Shown here in pieces: positions 1-14,060 of a stretch of 44,282 nt of DNA. The DNA comes from Serratia liquefaciens (GTDB taxonomy: Bacteria > Pseudomonadota > Gammaproteobacteria > Enterobacterales > Enterobacteriaceae): the NCBI GenBank assembly GCA_012719855.1, contig JAAXZN010000051.1, forward strand, positions 1-44,282, read 5' to 3'. Each line of letters begins with the position of its first letter. Position 1 is the stretch's first letter. The translations under genes and the position numbers were made by a program. The notes under the pieces are model-generated. The model searched no databases and was not told the origin of the DNA. It saw only the letters and a program-made list of their open reading frames with translations.

Positions 1-251
1 AGGATAGGTTTACCCGCCGTGCCGGAGGGCTCCCCGTCATCAGAGAAGCCTAATTGCTGAGAATCGGTCGGCGGCCCGGCGACAAATGCCCAGCAATGGT
101 GTCTGGCTGCCTGGTGCTCATCACGTACCTGCTGGATAAACGCCTTGGCCGCATCAACCCCGCTGGTCGGCGCCAGCAGGGTGATAAAACGGCTCTTCTT
201 GATTTCCTCGCTGACGCTAATGGGGCTAGCGGGGATCGGATAAGGCTGCAT
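1..251 (-). CDS. yigZ: YigZ, IMPACT-family protein (5' part only, runs off the window)
   Basis: Reading the minus strand from an ATG at 251 gives about 83 codons with no stop before the window edge. The translation begins [10 protein letters not shown] and contains EEIKKSRFIT, ARHHCWAF and SDDGEPSGTAGKP, which match the N-terminal UPF0029/IMPACT domain of E. coli YigZ (about 205 residues). The conserved GEPSGTAG loop is intact. The start overlaps the pepQ stop by one base (TGATG), so the two genes are probably translationally coupled, as in the E. coli pepQ-yigZ order. The function of bacterial IMPACT proteins is poorly defined; a link to translation or stalled ribosomes is suggested only by eukaryotic relatives. 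The C-terminal part lies outside the window. Confidence 0.9.
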   Translation of the reverse strand, partial: MQPYPIPASPISVSEEIKKSRFITLLAPTSGVDAAKAFIQQVRDEHQAARHHCWAFVAGPPTDSQQLGFSDDGEPSGTAGKPI

Positions 252-1582
252 CAGGCCAGGTTCAGATCGCGCGTCATGTTCTCAATGCGCTTTTCGTGGA
301 TCACGATATTGTCTTCAATACGGATACCACCATAAGGTTTCAGCGCATCAATGCGATCCCAGGCAAAGTGCTGGCTGAATTCGCCGCTGCGCCACGGTGC
401 CAGCAGGGATTCAATAAAGTAGAGGCCAGGTTCGATGGTCAACACCATGCCAGGTTGCAATACGCGGGTGCAGCGCAGGTATGGGTATTTCGATGGCGCC
501 GCCAGATGGGTACCCTGTTCATCCTGCATAAAACCGGCTGAGTCGTGCACCTGCAGGCCCAGAGGGTGGCCCAAACCGTGCGGCAAGAATGGCGTGGTGA
601 GCCCTTGTTCCACCATGGCTTCTTCGCTGATACCGCTCACCAGTTTGTGGCTCTTGAGCAATTTGGCGATGCGTTGGTGCATCTGCACATGATAATCGGT
701 GTAACGCACACCGGCTTTGATGGTTTCCATCAGCGCCAACTGTTCGCTATTAAGATCTTTAACCAACTGGGCGAAATCGCTGCCGCTCTGGCCGGCGTAG
801 GTCCTCGTCAGATCGGCGGCATAGCCGTTATATTCCGCTCCGGCGTCAATCAAGAAACTCAGCATTTCAGCCGGCGGTTGGTGATCCAGCGTGGTGTAAT
901 GCAGTACCGACGCATGCTCATTCAGCGCAACGATATTGTCGTAAGGCACATCGGTGTCGCGATGGCCTGTCGCCGTGAGATAAGCCAGGTTGATATCAAA
1001 CTCACTCATGCCTGACAGGAAAGCTTCGTGGGCAGCACGATGCCCCATAACCGCGGTCTTCTGCGCTTCACGCATGCAGGCCAGCTCGTAGCCGGTTTTG
1101 ATTGAGCGATGGAAGTCGAAGTAGTTCAGCACCGCTTTAGGGTTGACGTTTTCTGCCGAAATACCGAGATCGCGAGCGCGCTGTTGCGCATAACCGATAT
1201 AGCCCACGCGCTCACGCTGGGCTGGCAGCTGCTGAGCGATATCGTCGGCATTGGCCAACGGCATCAGTTCAACAGACTTGGTCCAGAAACTGTCCGGCAG
1301 CGGCTCAACGCTATGCCAGTAATCAACCGGCGAATAGAACCACAGCTTCGGTTTGTTAACGCCGTCCACCCACAGCCAGCAGTTTGGGACCGAAGTCACC
1401 GGCACCCAAGCTTTAAAATGCGCATTCACTTTGAACGGATAACTGCGGTCGTCCTGGAATATCCGCTGCAGTTCCCCGGAGTGAATCAGCAACGCGTCCA
1501 GTTTGTTGCGCGTTAACACTTCACGCGCCCGTTTTTGCAGTTCTGCCAGGTGGTCGTTATACAAAGAAGCCAGTGTTTCCAT
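251..1582 (-). CDS. pepQ: Xaa-Pro dipeptidase PepQ (prolidase)
   Basis: This is a cytoplasmic metallopeptidase of family M24 that cleaves Xaa-Pro dipeptides. It has 443 residues from the ATG at 1582, exactly the E. coli PepQ length. A GTG one codon upstream (1585) would add one residue, but the ATG matches the E. coli N-terminus (MESLASLY) and has an AGGG about 8 bases upstream. The dinuclear metal ligands of the pita-bread fold are visible: the two Asp residues in [16 protein letters not shown], the His in [10 protein letters not shown], and the Glu residues in TIEPGLYF and GGIRIEDN. It is followed with a one-base overlap by yigZ. Identity is clear from alignment over the full length. Confidence 0.97.
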   Translation of the reverse strand: METLASLYNDHLAELQKRAREVLTRNKLDALLIHSGELQRIFQDDRSYPFKVNAHFKAWVPVTSVPNCWLWVDGVNKPKLWFYSPVDYWHSVEPLPDSFWTKSVELMPLANADDIAQQLPAQRERVGYIGYAQQRARDLGISAENVNPKAVLNYFDFHRSIKTGYELACMREAQKTAVMGHRAAHEAFLSGMSEFDINLAYLTATGHRDTDVPYDNIVALNEHASVLHYTTLDHQPPAEMLSFLIDAGAEYNGYAADLTRTYAGQSGSDFAQLVKDLNSEQLALMETIKAGVRYTDYHVQMHQRIAKLLKSHKLVSGISEEAMVEQGLTTPFLPHGLGHPLGLQVHDSAGFMQDEQGTHLAAPSKYPYLRCTRVLQPGMVLTIEPGLYFIESLLAPWRSGEFSQHFAWDRIDALKPYGGIRIEDNIVIHEKRIENMTRDLNLA

Positions 1583-1699
1583 CACAATACCCTTTTACAT
1601 ACCATTAGAACGGAATGCCTCATCTTAGCACACCGTTCCTGCGCACCAACCTCATCACCTCTGGCATGCGGGGCGCTTCGCAAATCACTGTAAATGTCG

Positions 1700-2896
1700 T
1701 TACATCCGCAGCTTAACAATTAACCAGGCGATAAAACCTGACGAGGCGATCGCCGCGGCCCACAGACCGTGATGTTCAAGCAAAACAGCGCCGGCCGCAG
1801 CAATACCCGCCAAGCACTGCTGCAGAAATCCACACAACGCCATGGCATAGGCACCCTGCTCTTTGGCATCGCTGACGGCCATCGCCATACTGTTAGGAAA
1901 CAATACCGCCTGGCCAAAAATCGTCAGGCAGTACAGCACAATAAATAACGCCATGCCGGAAAGCCCTACCAGCACACCGCTCCACCACAACACCATAATC
2001 GCAACGGTCGCCATAGCGACAATACTCGCTCCCACATGCATGAGCCGTTTGCCGCCGAAACGAGCCACCGTCCGGTTCACCGCCATCGCCCCGGTAAAGT
2101 AAGCTACGCCGATCACCAATCCCAGCGCCCCAAAGGCCGTCACGTTCAGACCAAACCCCTGCTGCATAATAAACGGGCTCACCTCTTGCAGGGTCACCGT
2201 GGTAGCGAACCCCAATCCGCCGACGCAGGCCGGCCAGAAAAATCCCGGCCGACGCAAAATGCGCCAATAGGCCGTGGCCATGGGCGGACGAGGCCCCGCA
2301 GCCCTGCCGACTTCCAACGGCAGCGTCTGCATAAGCAGCAGGATCGCCAACCCGGTCAGCCCCATCAGTACAAAGCCCATTTGCCAGTGCGAATATTGGC
2401 TAAGCAACCCACCGATAAACTGCCCGCCGCCCAACGCAGCGATAAAGGCAATCGACAGCACCGAAAGGCGCCTTGCCAGCTCGTCGCCGCTCCAGTTATC
2501 GCGAACAATAATGCGTGCGATGATCGCGGCGCCCCCGGCGGCGATACCCTGCAGTGCCCTCAGCACCAATAATTGGGTGCCATTGCTGCAAAACGCCAGC
2601 AGCGCGCTGCAAGTGATAAACAACGCCAACGACAACGTCAGCGGCAGGCGCCGCCCAAAGCGATCGGCTGCCGCCCCCCAGAACAGCACCGGCAGCGCGG
2701 CGCCAATGACGAATATCGATATCGATAGCTCGGTGGCACGACGCGTCATCGACAACTCCTGCATCACCGTCGGTAACGAAGGCAGATACACCGTTGTCGC
2801 CATCTGCGCCATGAAGACCAGCAAGCAGGCCAGCGCCATGGTTCTGGCGGGAAGACTCCAAAACCCACTCTGTTTTGCACATACCGCTTTACTCAT
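1700..2896 (-). CDS. MFS transporter, Bcr/CflA drug-resistance type
   Basis: This is a 398-residue polytopic membrane protein with about 12 hydrophobic segments. After the second segment comes the MFS signature loop (AADRFGRRLPL), and DHA1-type features such as RALQGIAAGGAA follow. These place it in the Bcr/CflA branch of drug:H+ antiporters. The substrate cannot be read from sequence. I chose the start at 2896 (MSKAVCAK) because TGAGGTG lies 7 bases upstream; an in-frame ATG at 2920 would add eight residues with no clear ribosome site. It is divergent from fadB across 233 bp. As I recall E. coli, pepQ and fadB are adjacent there, so this gene appears to be an addition to the ancestral order. 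No terminator is evident in the gap to pepQ. Confidence 0.8.
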   Translation of the reverse strand: MSKAVCAKQSGFWSLPARTMALACLLVFMAQMATTVYLPSLPTVMQELSMTRRATELSISIFVIGAALPVLFWGAAADRFGRRLPLTLSLALFITCSALLAFCSNGTQLLVLRALQGIAAGGAAIIARIIVRDNWSGDELARRLSVLSIAFIAALGGGQFIGGLLSQYSHWQMGFVLMGLTGLAILLLMQTLPLEVGRAAGPRPPMATAYWRILRRPGFFWPACVGGLGFATTVTLQEVSPFIMQQGFGLNVTAFGALGLVIGVAYFTGAMAVNRTVARFGGKRLMHVGASIVAMATVAIMVLWWSGVLVGLSGMALFIVLYCLTIFGQAVLFPNSMAMAVSDAKEQGAYAMALCGFLQQCLAGIAAAGAVLLEHHGLWAAAIASSGFIAWLIVKLRM

Positions 2897-3038
2897 TTCG
2901 CACCTCAGGGTGTTTAGCACTCCGCTCCGGCAAGTGTATGAGGGGTTTCCGACACCAGCAAATCACCATAACGCATAAAATATAACTTCGTTTTAAATCA
3001 AAATCATAACCAAGAGCCATGTGATCCGACCTGCAAAA

Positions 3039-3058
3039 ATGCAATCTCTCATTTGCAT
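3039..3058. repeat. Short inverted repeat upstream of fadB
   Basis: ATGCAA (3039-3044) and TTGCAT (3053-3058) form a 6-bp inverted repeat with an 8-base spacer in the AT-rich divergent region between the MFS gene and fadB, about 30 bp upstream of the FadR operator. It could be a regulator site or part of the fadB promoter region. I cannot assign it to a known protein. Confidence 0.3.
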
Positions 3059-3088
3059 ATTGTTAACATAAAAACCACACTCCTCATC

Positions 3089-3105
3089 ATCTGGTCATAC
3101 CAGAT
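3089..3105. promoter_or_regulatory. FadR operator of fadBA
   Basis: The 17-bp sequence ATCTGGTCATACCAGAT is a perfect 7-bp inverted repeat around a 3-base centre. It closely fits the FadR consensus (CTGGTC-N-GACCAG core) and lies 24 bp before the fadB ATG. FadR bound here would repress fadBA until long-chain acyl-CoA releases it. Assignment rests on the motif and the position in front of the classic FadR target. Confidence 0.85.
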
Positions 3106-3129
3106 CAAACGCTGATTCAGGAGATAGAC

Positions 3130-6493
<3,364 letters not shown>

Positions 6494-6563
6494 CTGTGTC
6501 TATTTGGCCTGACTGCGTCACACTTTAAACCGCAGCATGCCAACAAGTTTAGTTGCCGTACTT

Positions 6564-6589
6564 CCCGCCTGTCAGGGGCGGGTTTTTTT
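6564..6589 (+). terminator. Rho-independent terminator of fadBA
   Basis: CCCGCC (6564-6569) pairs with GGCGGG (6577-6582) around a 7-base loop, followed directly by seven T residues. It lies 70 bp after the fadA stop codon. Confidence 0.88.
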
Positions 6590-6616
6590 ATGCCTGAAAT
6601 CCACAGACGGCCCAAT

Positions 6617-6641
6617 AAAAAAGGGCAGCCATTGGCCACCC
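6617..6641 (-). terminator. Rho-independent terminator of fre
   Basis: On the minus strand GGGTGGCC and GGCTGCCC form an 8-bp stem (two G-U pairs) with an AAT loop, followed by six T residues. It sits 21 bp after the fre stop codon and faces the fadA terminator. Confidence 0.8.
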
Positions 6642-6662
6642 CGTTGTTACCCGCTTCGTCGC

Positions 6663-7364
6663 TTAGATAAACGAGAAGGCGTCGCCAAACATGTGCGCTT
6701 CCAGCGCGCCACGTTCGGCACAGAAGCGTTCACGAGCGATTTTCGCCATCTCGAAACGACCGGCAATATAAATGTCGTGCTCCGCCAGCGTACCGAAATC
6801 CTGCAATACCGCACTGAGCACCGTGCCGCTGCGGCCACGCCACTCTTCTTCCGGCTGTTCAACCACCGGAATGACTTTCAGGTTCGGGTGTTGCACCGAC
6901 AGCGCTTCCAGCTCGCTCAAATCATACAGGTGCTTGAGCTCGCGTCCGCCCCAATAGATAGAGATATCGCGGTCAGGCTGCTGCTCCAGTGCGGCCAACA
7001 GAATCGAGCGTGCATAAGAGAAACCGGTACCGCCGGCGATCAACACCAGTGGGCGACTGCCTTCTTCACGCAGCCAAGCGTCGCCGTGCGGAATATCAAC
7101 GGTAATTGCCTGCTCTTTCAGAATGCGATCCATCACGGCCATGGCGTACAGATTCAGTTCCGAAGCGCCGATATGCAGTTCAATATAATCCTGCTCTGTC
7201 GGGGTCGATGCCAGCGAGAACGGACGCTTGTCGCGCTCATCCATCACCACCATCAGATACTGCCCTGCCTTGAAAGAAAACGGCGCCTCTGGCACCAAAC
7301 GTACCCGGTAAACCGTATCGGTAATGGCCTCTACGGAGGTCACTTTACAGCTCAATATTGTCAT
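6663..7364 (-). CDS. fre: NAD(P)H-flavin reductase Fre
   Basis: This soluble flavodoxin-reductase-like enzyme reduces free FMN and FAD with NAD(P)H and supplies reduced flavin to other enzymes. From the ATG at 7364 it has 233 residues, the same as E. coli Fre, starting [19 protein letters not shown]. The flavin-binding RPFS motif (DKRPFSLAS) and the nicotinamide-binding [14 protein letters not shown] are present. An upstream in-frame start would add eight residues with no homologue support. ubiD lies 50 bp upstream on the same strand, so the two are probably co-transcribed. That pairing makes sense: UbiD needs prenylated FMN, made from reduced FMN. Confidence 0.97.
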   Translation of the reverse strand: MTILSCKVTSVEAITDTVYRVRLVPEAPFSFKAGQYLMVVMDERDKRPFSLASTPTEQDYIELHIGASELNLYAMAVMDRILKEQAITVDIPHGDAWLREEGSRPLVLIAGGTGFSYARSILLAALEQQPDRDISIYWGGRELKHLYDLSELEALSVQHPNLKVIPVVEQPEEEWRGRSGTVLSAVLQDFGTLAEHDIYIAGRFEMAKIARERFCAERGALEAHMFGDAFSFI

Positions 7365-7414
7365 GCGTTCCCTCTGTCGGGTCATCAATGCAAAACTGAG
7401 AACAGAGCCTGGCG

Positions 7415-8911
7415 CTATAGAGTCGGTTCTCTGTCACTGAAAATTGCGAGCTCATCCCAGATGTCATCGATGCGCGCACGCACCTTTTCATCCATCTCAA
7501 TCGGACGGCCCCATTCGCGCTCGGTTTCACCCGGCCATTTATTGGTGGCATCCAGCCCCATCTTCGAACCCAAACCGGAAACCGGTGAGGCGAAGTCCAA
7601 ATAATCGATCGGCGTATTCTCCACCATCACGGTATCCCTTGCCGGATCCATTCTGGTGGTAATCGCCCAAATCACATCATTCCAGTCACGCGCATTGACG
7701 TCATCGTCGCAGACGATAACGAACTTGGTGTACATAAATTGACGCAGAAACGACCAGACGCCCATCATTACGCGTTTAGCATGACCAGCATACTGTTTCT
7801 TGATGGTCACCACCGCCAGACGATAAGAACAGCCCTCGGGCGGCAGATAGAAGTCGACAATTTCCGGGAACTGCTTTTGCAGAATGGGAACGAAGACTTC
7901 GTTCAGCGCCACGCCCAGCACCGCCGGCTCATCCGGCGGACGGCCGGTGTAGGTCGAGTGGTAAATGGCATCGCGACGCTGGGTGATGTGAGTGATGGTA
8001 AATACCGGGAAGTGATCGATCTCGTTGTAGTAACCGGTGTGATCGCCATACGGACCTTCCGGCGCCATTTCACCCGGCTCAATGTAGCCTTCCAACACGA
8101 TTTCCGCGCTGGCCGGCACTTCCAAATCGCAGGAGAGGCACTTGACCACTTCGGTTTTGTTGCCGCGCAGCAGCCCGGCAAAAGCATATTCAGACAGGGT
8201 ATCCGGTACCGGCGTCACCGCGCCGAGGATAGTGGCGGGATCCGCCCCCAATGCCACAGCAACCGGGAAACGCTCACCGGGATGCGCCTGACACCATTCC
8301 TGATAATCCAACGCGCCGCCACGATGGGACAGCCAACGCATGATCACTTTATTTTTGCTCAGCACCTGCTGGCGATAGATGCCCAGATTCTGGCGCTCTT
8401 TTTGCGGCCCGCGGGTTACCGTCAGCCCCCAGGTGATCAGCGGCGCAGCGTCTTCCGGCCAGCAGTGCATCACCGGGATACGGCTGAGATCAACGTCATC
8501 GCCCTGCCATACTTGTTCCTGACAAGGGGCTGAACCCAACACCTTGGTCGGCATGTTCAACACTTGTTTGAACTTCGGCAGTTTATCGAACAAATCGCGA
8601 AAGCCCTTCGGCGGCTCTGGCTCTTTTAGGAACGCCAGCAATTTGCCGACCTCGCGCAACGAGCTGACATCTTCCTGGCCCATGCCCATCGCAACGCGGT
8701 TGGCGGTACCGAACAGATTGCACAACACCGGCATATCGTACCCTTTAGGGTTTTCGAACAGCAGTGCCGGGCCGCCCGCACGTAAAGTACGATCGGCAAT
8801 TTCTGTCATTTCCAGATAGGGATCAATCGGCTGGCTGATGCGTTTTAGTTCCCCTCTCTTTTCCAGCAACGAGAGGAAATCGCGTAAGTCACGGTATTTC
8901 ATGCTGATCAT
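7415..8911 (-). CDS. ubiD: 3-octaprenyl-4-hydroxybenzoate decarboxylase UbiD
   Basis: This enzyme decarboxylates 3-polyprenyl-4-hydroxybenzoate in ubiquinone biosynthesis, using prenylated FMN made by UbiX. From 8911 (MISMKYRDL) it has 498 residues, against 497 in E. coli (MDAMKYNDL), and aligns throughout. Conserved blocks include [22 protein letters not shown], broken here only by length limits, plus [21 protein letters not shown] and GPYGDHT with the catalytic-region Glu. The start is uncertain: ATGs at 8935, 8911 and 8902 are in frame. AGAGGG precedes the 8935 ATG, but the residues it adds are not conserved. TATAAT occurs twice on the minus strand, at 8934-8939 and 8910-8915; the second overlaps the 8911 start. 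Confidence 0.96.
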   Translation of the reverse strand: MISMKYRDLRDFLSLLEKRGELKRISQPIDPYLEMTEIADRTLRAGGPALLFENPKGYDMPVLCNLFGTANRVAMGMGQEDVSSLREVGKLLAFLKEPEPPKGFRDLFDKLPKFKQVLNMPTKVLGSAPCQEQVWQGDDVDLSRIPVMHCWPEDAAPLITWGLTVTRGPQKERQNLGIYRQQVLSKNKVIMRWLSHRGGALDYQEWCQAHPGERFPVAVALGADPATILGAVTPVPDTLSEYAFAGLLRGNKTEVVKCLSCDLEVPASAEIVLEGYIEPGEMAPEGPYGDHTGYYNEIDHFPVFTITHITQRRDAIYHSTYTGRPPDEPAVLGVALNEVFVPILQKQFPEIVDFYLPPEGCSYRLAVVTIKKQYAGHAKRVMMGVWSFLRQFMYTKFVIVCDDDVNARDWNDVIWAITTRMDPARDTVMVENTPIDYLDFASPVSGLGSKMGLDATNKWPGETEREWGRPIEMDEKVRARIDDIWDELAIFSDREPTL

Positions 8912-8998
8912 TATAACGGCCAGTGAGGAGGGCATTATAAGCCCTCTTCACAGTTGTTGCTGCACTTTTGTTAAACACCGGTAAAGACATCGTCGGCA

Positions 8999-9724
8999 TT
9001 AGTGGCAGGTAAAGGGCACCAGCGGACGCAATGCCCGGGTATCGCGATATTCCTGAGTTTCCACACCGTGGCGGAACACCTTGAAACCTTGATCTCTGGC
9101 GCTAAAGTAACGCAGATCATTACCCTCAACGTGCAACAGGCTGCCCTCGCGCAATGCCACTACGGATTCGCTCGGGTTAACCGCGCAGAACTCGGCCAGG
9201 CGTTCATCGCGGGTTTCCCCCATGTGACCACTAATATGGGCGTCGATATAATGCGGGTTAATCTGCACCGGGAACAGGCTCAGCGCCGGCAGTACGACGC
9301 TGTTACGCACCGGCATGTCATTGGTGGTGCGAATACTTGGTGTGGCAACGTTACACCCTGCGCTCCACCCTACGTAAGGCACGCTACGTTCACGAACCGC
9401 CCGTTGAATCGGGATGATTAGGCCGTTTTCATGCAGCATCTGGTTCAGCATCCAGGTGTTGCCGCCGCTGACTAAAATGCATTCTGCCTGTTCAATCGCC
9501 GCTGCGGGAGAGTCGGCGTGGTGAATACTGGTGACCTTGATGCCGAGAATTTTCGCCAGTTCCTGCGCACGCTGATCGTAATCGCTGCGGATCATGGCAT
9601 AGGGGATAAATACGGCGGACGTAATGCCACGGCGCGCGATCATCGCCAGCAAGTGGCTCTTGGCATAACCCAGCAGCTCATCCTCACCGGACAGCTTGCC
9701 GTTGCTCAACAGAAATAACTCCAT
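8999..9724 (-). CDS. pepE: Alpha-aspartyl dipeptidase PepE (peptidase E)
   Basis: This cytoplasmic serine peptidase of family S51 hydrolyses dipeptides with an N-terminal aspartate. It has 241 residues, against about 229 in the Salmonella enzyme. The nucleophile elbow GWSAGC puts the catalytic Ser at residue 121. Asp136 (TTNDMP) and His158 (QINPHY) fit the S51 triad by position. SGGNT (residues 86-90) is the conserved glycine-rich loop. The gene is divergent from rfaH across 243 bp and is separated from ubiD by about 90 bp. The extra C-terminal residues relative to Salmonella are unremarkable. Confidence 0.93.
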   Translation of the reverse strand: MELFLLSNGKLSGEDELLGYAKSHLLAMIARRGITSAVFIPYAMIRSDYDQRAQELAKILGIKVTSIHHADSPAAAIEQAECILVSGGNTWMLNQMLHENGLIIPIQRAVRERSVPYVGWSAGCNVATPSIRTTNDMPVRNSVVLPALSLFPVQINPHYIDAHISGHMGETRDERLAEFCAVNPSESVVALREGSLLHVEGNDLRYFSARDQGFKVFRHGVETQEYRDTRALRPLVPFTCH

Positions 9725-9967
9725 TTTTCCCCCTCAATCGAAAACGATGAATACGTCACACCCGACAAAAGCCGCACAAGGCATACTCCGACGGTAACAA
9801 ATTTTTAGCCCTCTGTTATACCCAAGCCGTGCGAATAAGTGTGTGACCCTTCGCTAATTGCCAACGATTCATGCAGATAGCGGCCGTTACATGCTGAAAC
9901 TTGCATCACTATGTATCCGTAATGGCTTTTGATATGCTTACCGGCTGACAGAAAGGCATGTGAAATT

Positions 9968-10456
9968 ATGGAATCTTGGTACCTACTGTATTGCAAGCGC
10001 GGCCAACTTTTACGGGCGCAGGACCATTTGGAACGGCAGGAAGTAAACTGCCTGAGTCCGATCATTACGCTGGAAAAGATCGTACGCGGTAAACGCATTG
10101 CGGTCAGCGAGCCCCTGTTTCCGAACTACCTGTTTGTGAAGTTCGATCCGGAGCGCATCCACACCACCACCATCAGTGCAACTCGTGGTGTCAGCCACTT
10201 TGTGCGCTTTGGCTCAACGCCGACCACCATCCCGCAGAAAGTCATCGAAGAGTTGCAGACGCATACCGGTGAAACCTACGTCGATCCGGAAACGCCACAG
10301 CCGGGTGATAGCGTGTTAATCGTCGATGGCGTGTTCGAAGGGTTGAAAGCGATTTACACCGAGCCGGACGGCGAAGCTCGTTCAATGCTTCTGCTGAACC
10401 TGATCAACAAGCAGGTCAGCCAAAGCGTGGATAACCGACAATTCCAAAAACTGTAA
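9968..10456 (+). CDS. rfaH: Transcription antiterminator RfaH
   Basis: This NusG paralogue is recruited by ops elements and promotes elongation through long operons for LPS core, capsule and other surface structures. From the ATG at 9968 ([13 protein letters not shown]) it has 162 residues, exactly the E. coli length; the open frame begins 13 codons earlier without a conserved sequence. Residues 1-100 are the NGN domain, with [11 protein letters not shown] and the conserved [13 protein letters not shown]. The rest is the KOW domain that switches fold in E. coli RfaH ([14 protein letters not shown]). It ends at a hairpin shared with the converging hemB. TATGCT at 9933-9938 is a possible -10 element. 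Confidence 0.97.
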   Translation: MESWYLLYCKRGQLLRAQDHLERQEVNCLSPIITLEKIVRGKRIAVSEPLFPNYLFVKFDPERIHTTTISATRGVSHFVRFGSTPTTIPQKVIEELQTHTGETYVDPETPQPGDSVLIVDGVFEGLKAIYTEPDGEARSMLLLNLINKQVSQSVDNRQFQKL

Positions 10457-10460
10457 TGCA

Positions 10461-10484
10461 AAAAGGCGCCCAGGGCGCCTTTTG
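10461..10484. terminator. Bidirectional terminator between rfaH and hemB
   Basis: AGGCGCC (10464-10470) and GGCGCCT (10474-10480) form a perfect 7-bp stem with a 3-base loop. The stem is flanked by A residues on the left and T residues on the right, so it can end transcripts from both the rfaH side and the hemB side. Confidence 0.85.
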
Positions 10485-10501
10485 TCTCTATGGCTAGCGC
10501 C

Positions 10502-11533
<1,032 letters not shown>

Positions 11534-11538
11534 CTAAC

Positions 11539-12321
11539 TCATTCCAGCCGGAATAGCCGGCGGGCGTTCTCATCGGTTTTCTGCCCCAGCCATTCGGGAT
11601 CTTCTTGTCGCCAGGTAGCCACCTGCCGGACGATATGAGGCAAAAAACAGGGTTCGTTGCGGCGAGATGCAGGTTTCGGATGTAAATCCCGGGGCAACAG
11701 ATAGGGTGCGTCGGTTTCCAACAACAGACGATCGGCAGGGATCTGCGGCAGCAATGCGCGCAACTCCAGGCCACGTCGCTCATCACAGACCCAACCGGTA
11801 ATCCCGATCGACAGGCCCAGCGACAAGCAACTTTCTAATTCTTCGGCGGTGCCGGTAAAACAGTGCACTACCGCCGCGGGCAGTTTATCCAACCACGGCG
11901 TCAACAGCGCGGCAAAACGTGCGTGCGCATCACGGCAGTGAAGGAAAACCGGCATCTCCAGCTCCGCCGCCAGCGCCAGTTGAGCGCTGAATGCCCTCTC
12001 CTGCTGCTCTGGGGTGGAAAAATTACGGTTAAAATCGAGCCCACATTCACCCATGGCTACGACCTGCGGCTGAGAGGCCAACTCACGGAGCCGCTCTGCG
12101 ACCTGCTCATTCCAACTGCTGGCCTGATGGGGATGCACACCGGCGGTGGACCAGCAATAACCCGCATGCTGCTGCGCCAGTTCACAGGCAGCCTGGCTTT
12201 CCTGCAAATCAGTGCCGGTAATCAATAGTCCTGTCACGCCTGCGCCTCGTGCGCGATCCACTACCGCAGGGCCGTCTTTGGCAAACTGTGAACTCGTGAG
12301 ATTTACGCCAATATCAAACAT
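11539..12321 (-). CDS. tatD: 3'-5' ssDNA/RNA exonuclease TatD
   Basis: This is a metal-dependent nuclease with a TIM-barrel amidohydrolase fold. Despite its name it is not needed for Tat export. From the ATG at 12321 ([16 protein letters not shown]) it has 260 residues, equal to E. coli TatD; the open frame extends 15 codons further without homology. Metal-site motifs are visible: [26 protein letters not shown] and [13 protein letters not shown]. The typical N-terminal H-x-H pair of the wider family is replaced by the GVNLTSSQF seen in E. coli TatD. It is separated from tatC by a terminator and probably reads on into hemB. Confidence 0.95.
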   Translation of the reverse strand: MFDIGVNLTSSQFAKDGPAVVDRARGAGVTGLLITGTDLQESQAACELAQQHAGYCWSTAGVHPHQASSWNEQVAERLRELASQPQVVAMGECGLDFNRNFSTPEQQERAFSAQLALAAELEMPVFLHCRDAHARFAALLTPWLDKLPAAVVHCFTGTAEELESCLSLGLSIGITGWVCDERRGLELRALLPQIPADRLLLETDAPYLLPRDLHPKPASRRNEPCFLPHIVRQVATWRQEDPEWLGQKTDENARRLFRLE

Positions 12322-12335
12322 GGTTTTCCCAATGC

Positions 12336-12356
12336 AAAAACCGCCCATCGGGCGGC
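12336..12356 (-). terminator. Rho-independent terminator of tatABC
   Basis: On the minus strand CCGCCC and GGGCGG form a perfect 6-bp stem with a 3-base loop, followed by five T residues. It lies 17 bp after the tatC stop and just before the tatD start, so tatD transcription depends on read-through or its own promoter. Confidence 0.8.
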
Positions 12357-12372
12357 TCAGGAGCAAACAAAT

Positions 12373-13143
12373 TTAAGGTGTCGGGGGTTCGTCACCCTCG
12401 TCTTCTTCTTCCGGCTGCGGACGACGTTTACCGGTATAGAAACGGGCAAAGAACACGCCCACTTCAAACAGCAGATACATCGGAATTGCCAGCAGGGTTT
12501 GCGAGAACACATCCGGCGGGGTCAGAAGCATGCCGACCACGAAAGCCCCGACCAGAACGTAAGGACGTTTCTTTTTCAGATCTTCCGGTGAGGTGACGCC
12601 ACTCCAGCAAAGCAAAATAATGGCAACCGGCACCTCAAACGCCACGCCAAACGCCATAAACAGCGCCATGACGAAGTCGAGATAGTTATTGATGTCGGTG
12701 GCGATCATCACTCCGGCCGGTGCAGTTTTGGCAAAAAAGCCGAACGCCAGCGGGAAGACGATAAAGTAGGCAAAGGCCATGCCGAGATAAAACAGCAGGC
12801 TGCTGGAGACCAGTAAAGGCATCATCAGGCGACGTTCATGCTTATACAACGCCGGCGCAATAAAGGACCAGACCTGATACAGGATCACCGGCGCGGACAC
12901 GAATACCGAGACGATCATTGTCAGCTTGATCGGGGTAAAGAAAGGTGAGGCCACGTCTGTGGCGATCATGCTCGCCCCGGCAGGCAACTGCTTGATCAGC
13001 GGCGCGGACACCAGTTGATAAATATCATTGGCGAAAAAAACCAGCACCAGGAAGATCGCCAGTATGCTGATAATCGAGTTTAACAGCCGCTTACGCAGTT
13101 CTATCAGATGACTGATAAGGGGTTGGGTATCTTCAACAGCCAT
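12373..13143 (-). CDS. tatC: Sec-independent protein translocase TatC
   Basis: TatC is the core receptor of the twin-arginine translocase, which exports folded proteins across the inner membrane. It has 256 residues and six hydrophobic segments. The start, [15 protein letters not shown], carries the conserved signal-binding region. Other conserved features are SAPLIKQLP, the FWSFI-like [11 protein letters not shown] loop containing the conserved Glu, and a charged C-terminal tail ([12 protein letters not shown]). It follows tatB by 3 bp and ends at a terminator. Confidence 0.97.
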   Translation of the reverse strand: MAVEDTQPLISHLIELRKRLLNSIISILAIFLVLVFFANDIYQLVSAPLIKQLPAGASMIATDVASPFFTPIKLTMIVSVFVSAPVILYQVWSFIAPALYKHERRLMMPLLVSSSLLFYLGMAFAYFIVFPLAFGFFAKTAPAGVMIATDINNYLDFVMALFMAFGVAFEVPVAIILLCWSGVTSPEDLKKKRPYVLVGAFVVGMLLTPPDVFSQTLLAIPMYLLFEVGVFFARFYTGKRRPQPEEEDEGDEPPTP

Positions 13144-13146
13144 GTT

Positions 13147-13713
13147 TTAACGATCGCCACTAGGTTGGTGAGACGCTGGGGTTTTATCCACAACAGGTTC
13201 TGGGGTTGCCTGAACAGCCGGCGCGACCGGTTGTTTCACCGGCGCCGTGGCAGGTTGTGCCACCTGCGGCGTGGCCGTTACAACCGGCTCCGGCACTGCG
13301 GCCGGAGAGGATGCCACGGCCGCGGCTTCCGCCGGCGTCACGCCGTCATGAATGGCTTCCGGGTCGGTGACCAGAGGGTTATGGATGGTGTGCGCAGGCT
13401 CGGTTTTGGTGCCACTGTCGCCCTGATAAGAGCGTTTCAGCGATTCCGCTGCGTCTTTCAGTTCATCCATTGACGCCTTCAGCTCCGGCGACAAATTCTG
13501 CATGCCCGCCTTCTCTACCTTTTTCAGGCTGTCCTGCAGTTCCTGCAGCTTAAGTTCCTGAGAAAGCTCGTTTTGCACCGAAGCCGCCAGCGAACGCAGC
13601 GCGCGGATCCAGCCCGAAACTGTTCTTACCGCTACCGGCAACCGTTCTGGCCCAAGTACTACCAGGCCAATCACCAGAACCAGCAGCAGTTCACTAAACC
13701 CAATGTCAAACAC
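13147..13713 (-). CDS. tatB: Sec-independent protein translocase TatB
   Basis: TatB works with TatC in binding twin-arginine signal peptides. It has 188 residues, somewhat longer than E. coli TatB (171). The N-terminal membrane helix and hinge ([20 protein letters not shown], then [11 protein letters not shown]) are typical, followed by an amphipathic helix to about residue 100. The remainder is a low-complexity Pro/Ala/Val-rich tail ([17 protein letters not shown]), which is expected to be disordered and to vary between species. The gene lies 3 bp after tatA and 3 bp before tatC. Confidence 0.96.
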   Translation of the reverse strand: MFDIGFSELLLVLVIGLVVLGPERLPVAVRTVSGWIRALRSLAASVQNELSQELKLQELQDSLKKVEKAGMQNLSPELKASMDELKDAAESLKRSYQGDSGTKTEPAHTIHNPLVTDPEAIHDGVTPAEAAAVASSPAAVPEPVVTATPQVAQPATAPVKQPVAPAVQATPEPVVDKTPASHQPSGDR

Positions 13714-13716
13714 GGT

Positions 13717-13980
13717 TTATACCTGCTCTTTGTTCTTCGACTCTTCCGTTTTCACTTCCGGCTGCTTATCGGTAATAGGCTTGGCCGTGAAGTCAGCGTC
13801 GTCCAGGCTGCTTTTTTCAGCCGTGTTGGTCGGCGGCGTGTTGTCATCGCCGATCGCCTTTTTGAAGCCCTTGATTGATGCACCGAGATCGGACCCCAGA
13901 GTACGGAGCTTTTTGGTGCCGAACAGCAGCACCACGATCACCGCGATGATCAACAATTGCGTAATACTAATACCGCCCAT
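13717..13980 (-). CDS. tatA: Sec-independent protein translocase TatA
   Basis: TatA oligomerises to form or stabilise the passage for folded Tat substrates. It has 87 residues (E. coli 89). The short N-terminal membrane helix ([20 protein letters not shown]) ends in the conserved FGTKKL hinge. The amphipathic helix [18 protein letters not shown] and an acidic/polar tail follow. It is the first gene of tatABC. It begins 80 bp after the ubiB stop, so it may have its own promoter or be read through from ubiB. Confidence 0.96.
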   Translation of the reverse strand: MGGISITQLLIIAVIVVLLFGTKKLRTLGSDLGASIKGFKKAIGDDNTPPTNTAEKSSLDDADFTAKPITDKQPEVKTEESKNKEQV

Positions 13981-14060
13981 TGCAATTACCTCTATTTTAA
14001 AAGGGTTTTTTCAAAATCCGTCGCATTATACGGCAGATTTTACCAGAGTTTCGAATCAAT

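Noticed and set aside
2274-2978. Open frame of 234 codons on the plus strand opposite the MFS gene
   Set aside because: It is antisense to an intact 12-segment transporter and has Ser/Ala/Asn-rich shadow composition.
3019-3034. CRP site upstream of fadB (TGTGATCCGACCTGCA)
   Set aside because: Only one half-site is good; the other matches 2 of 5 positions, which is not enough to call.
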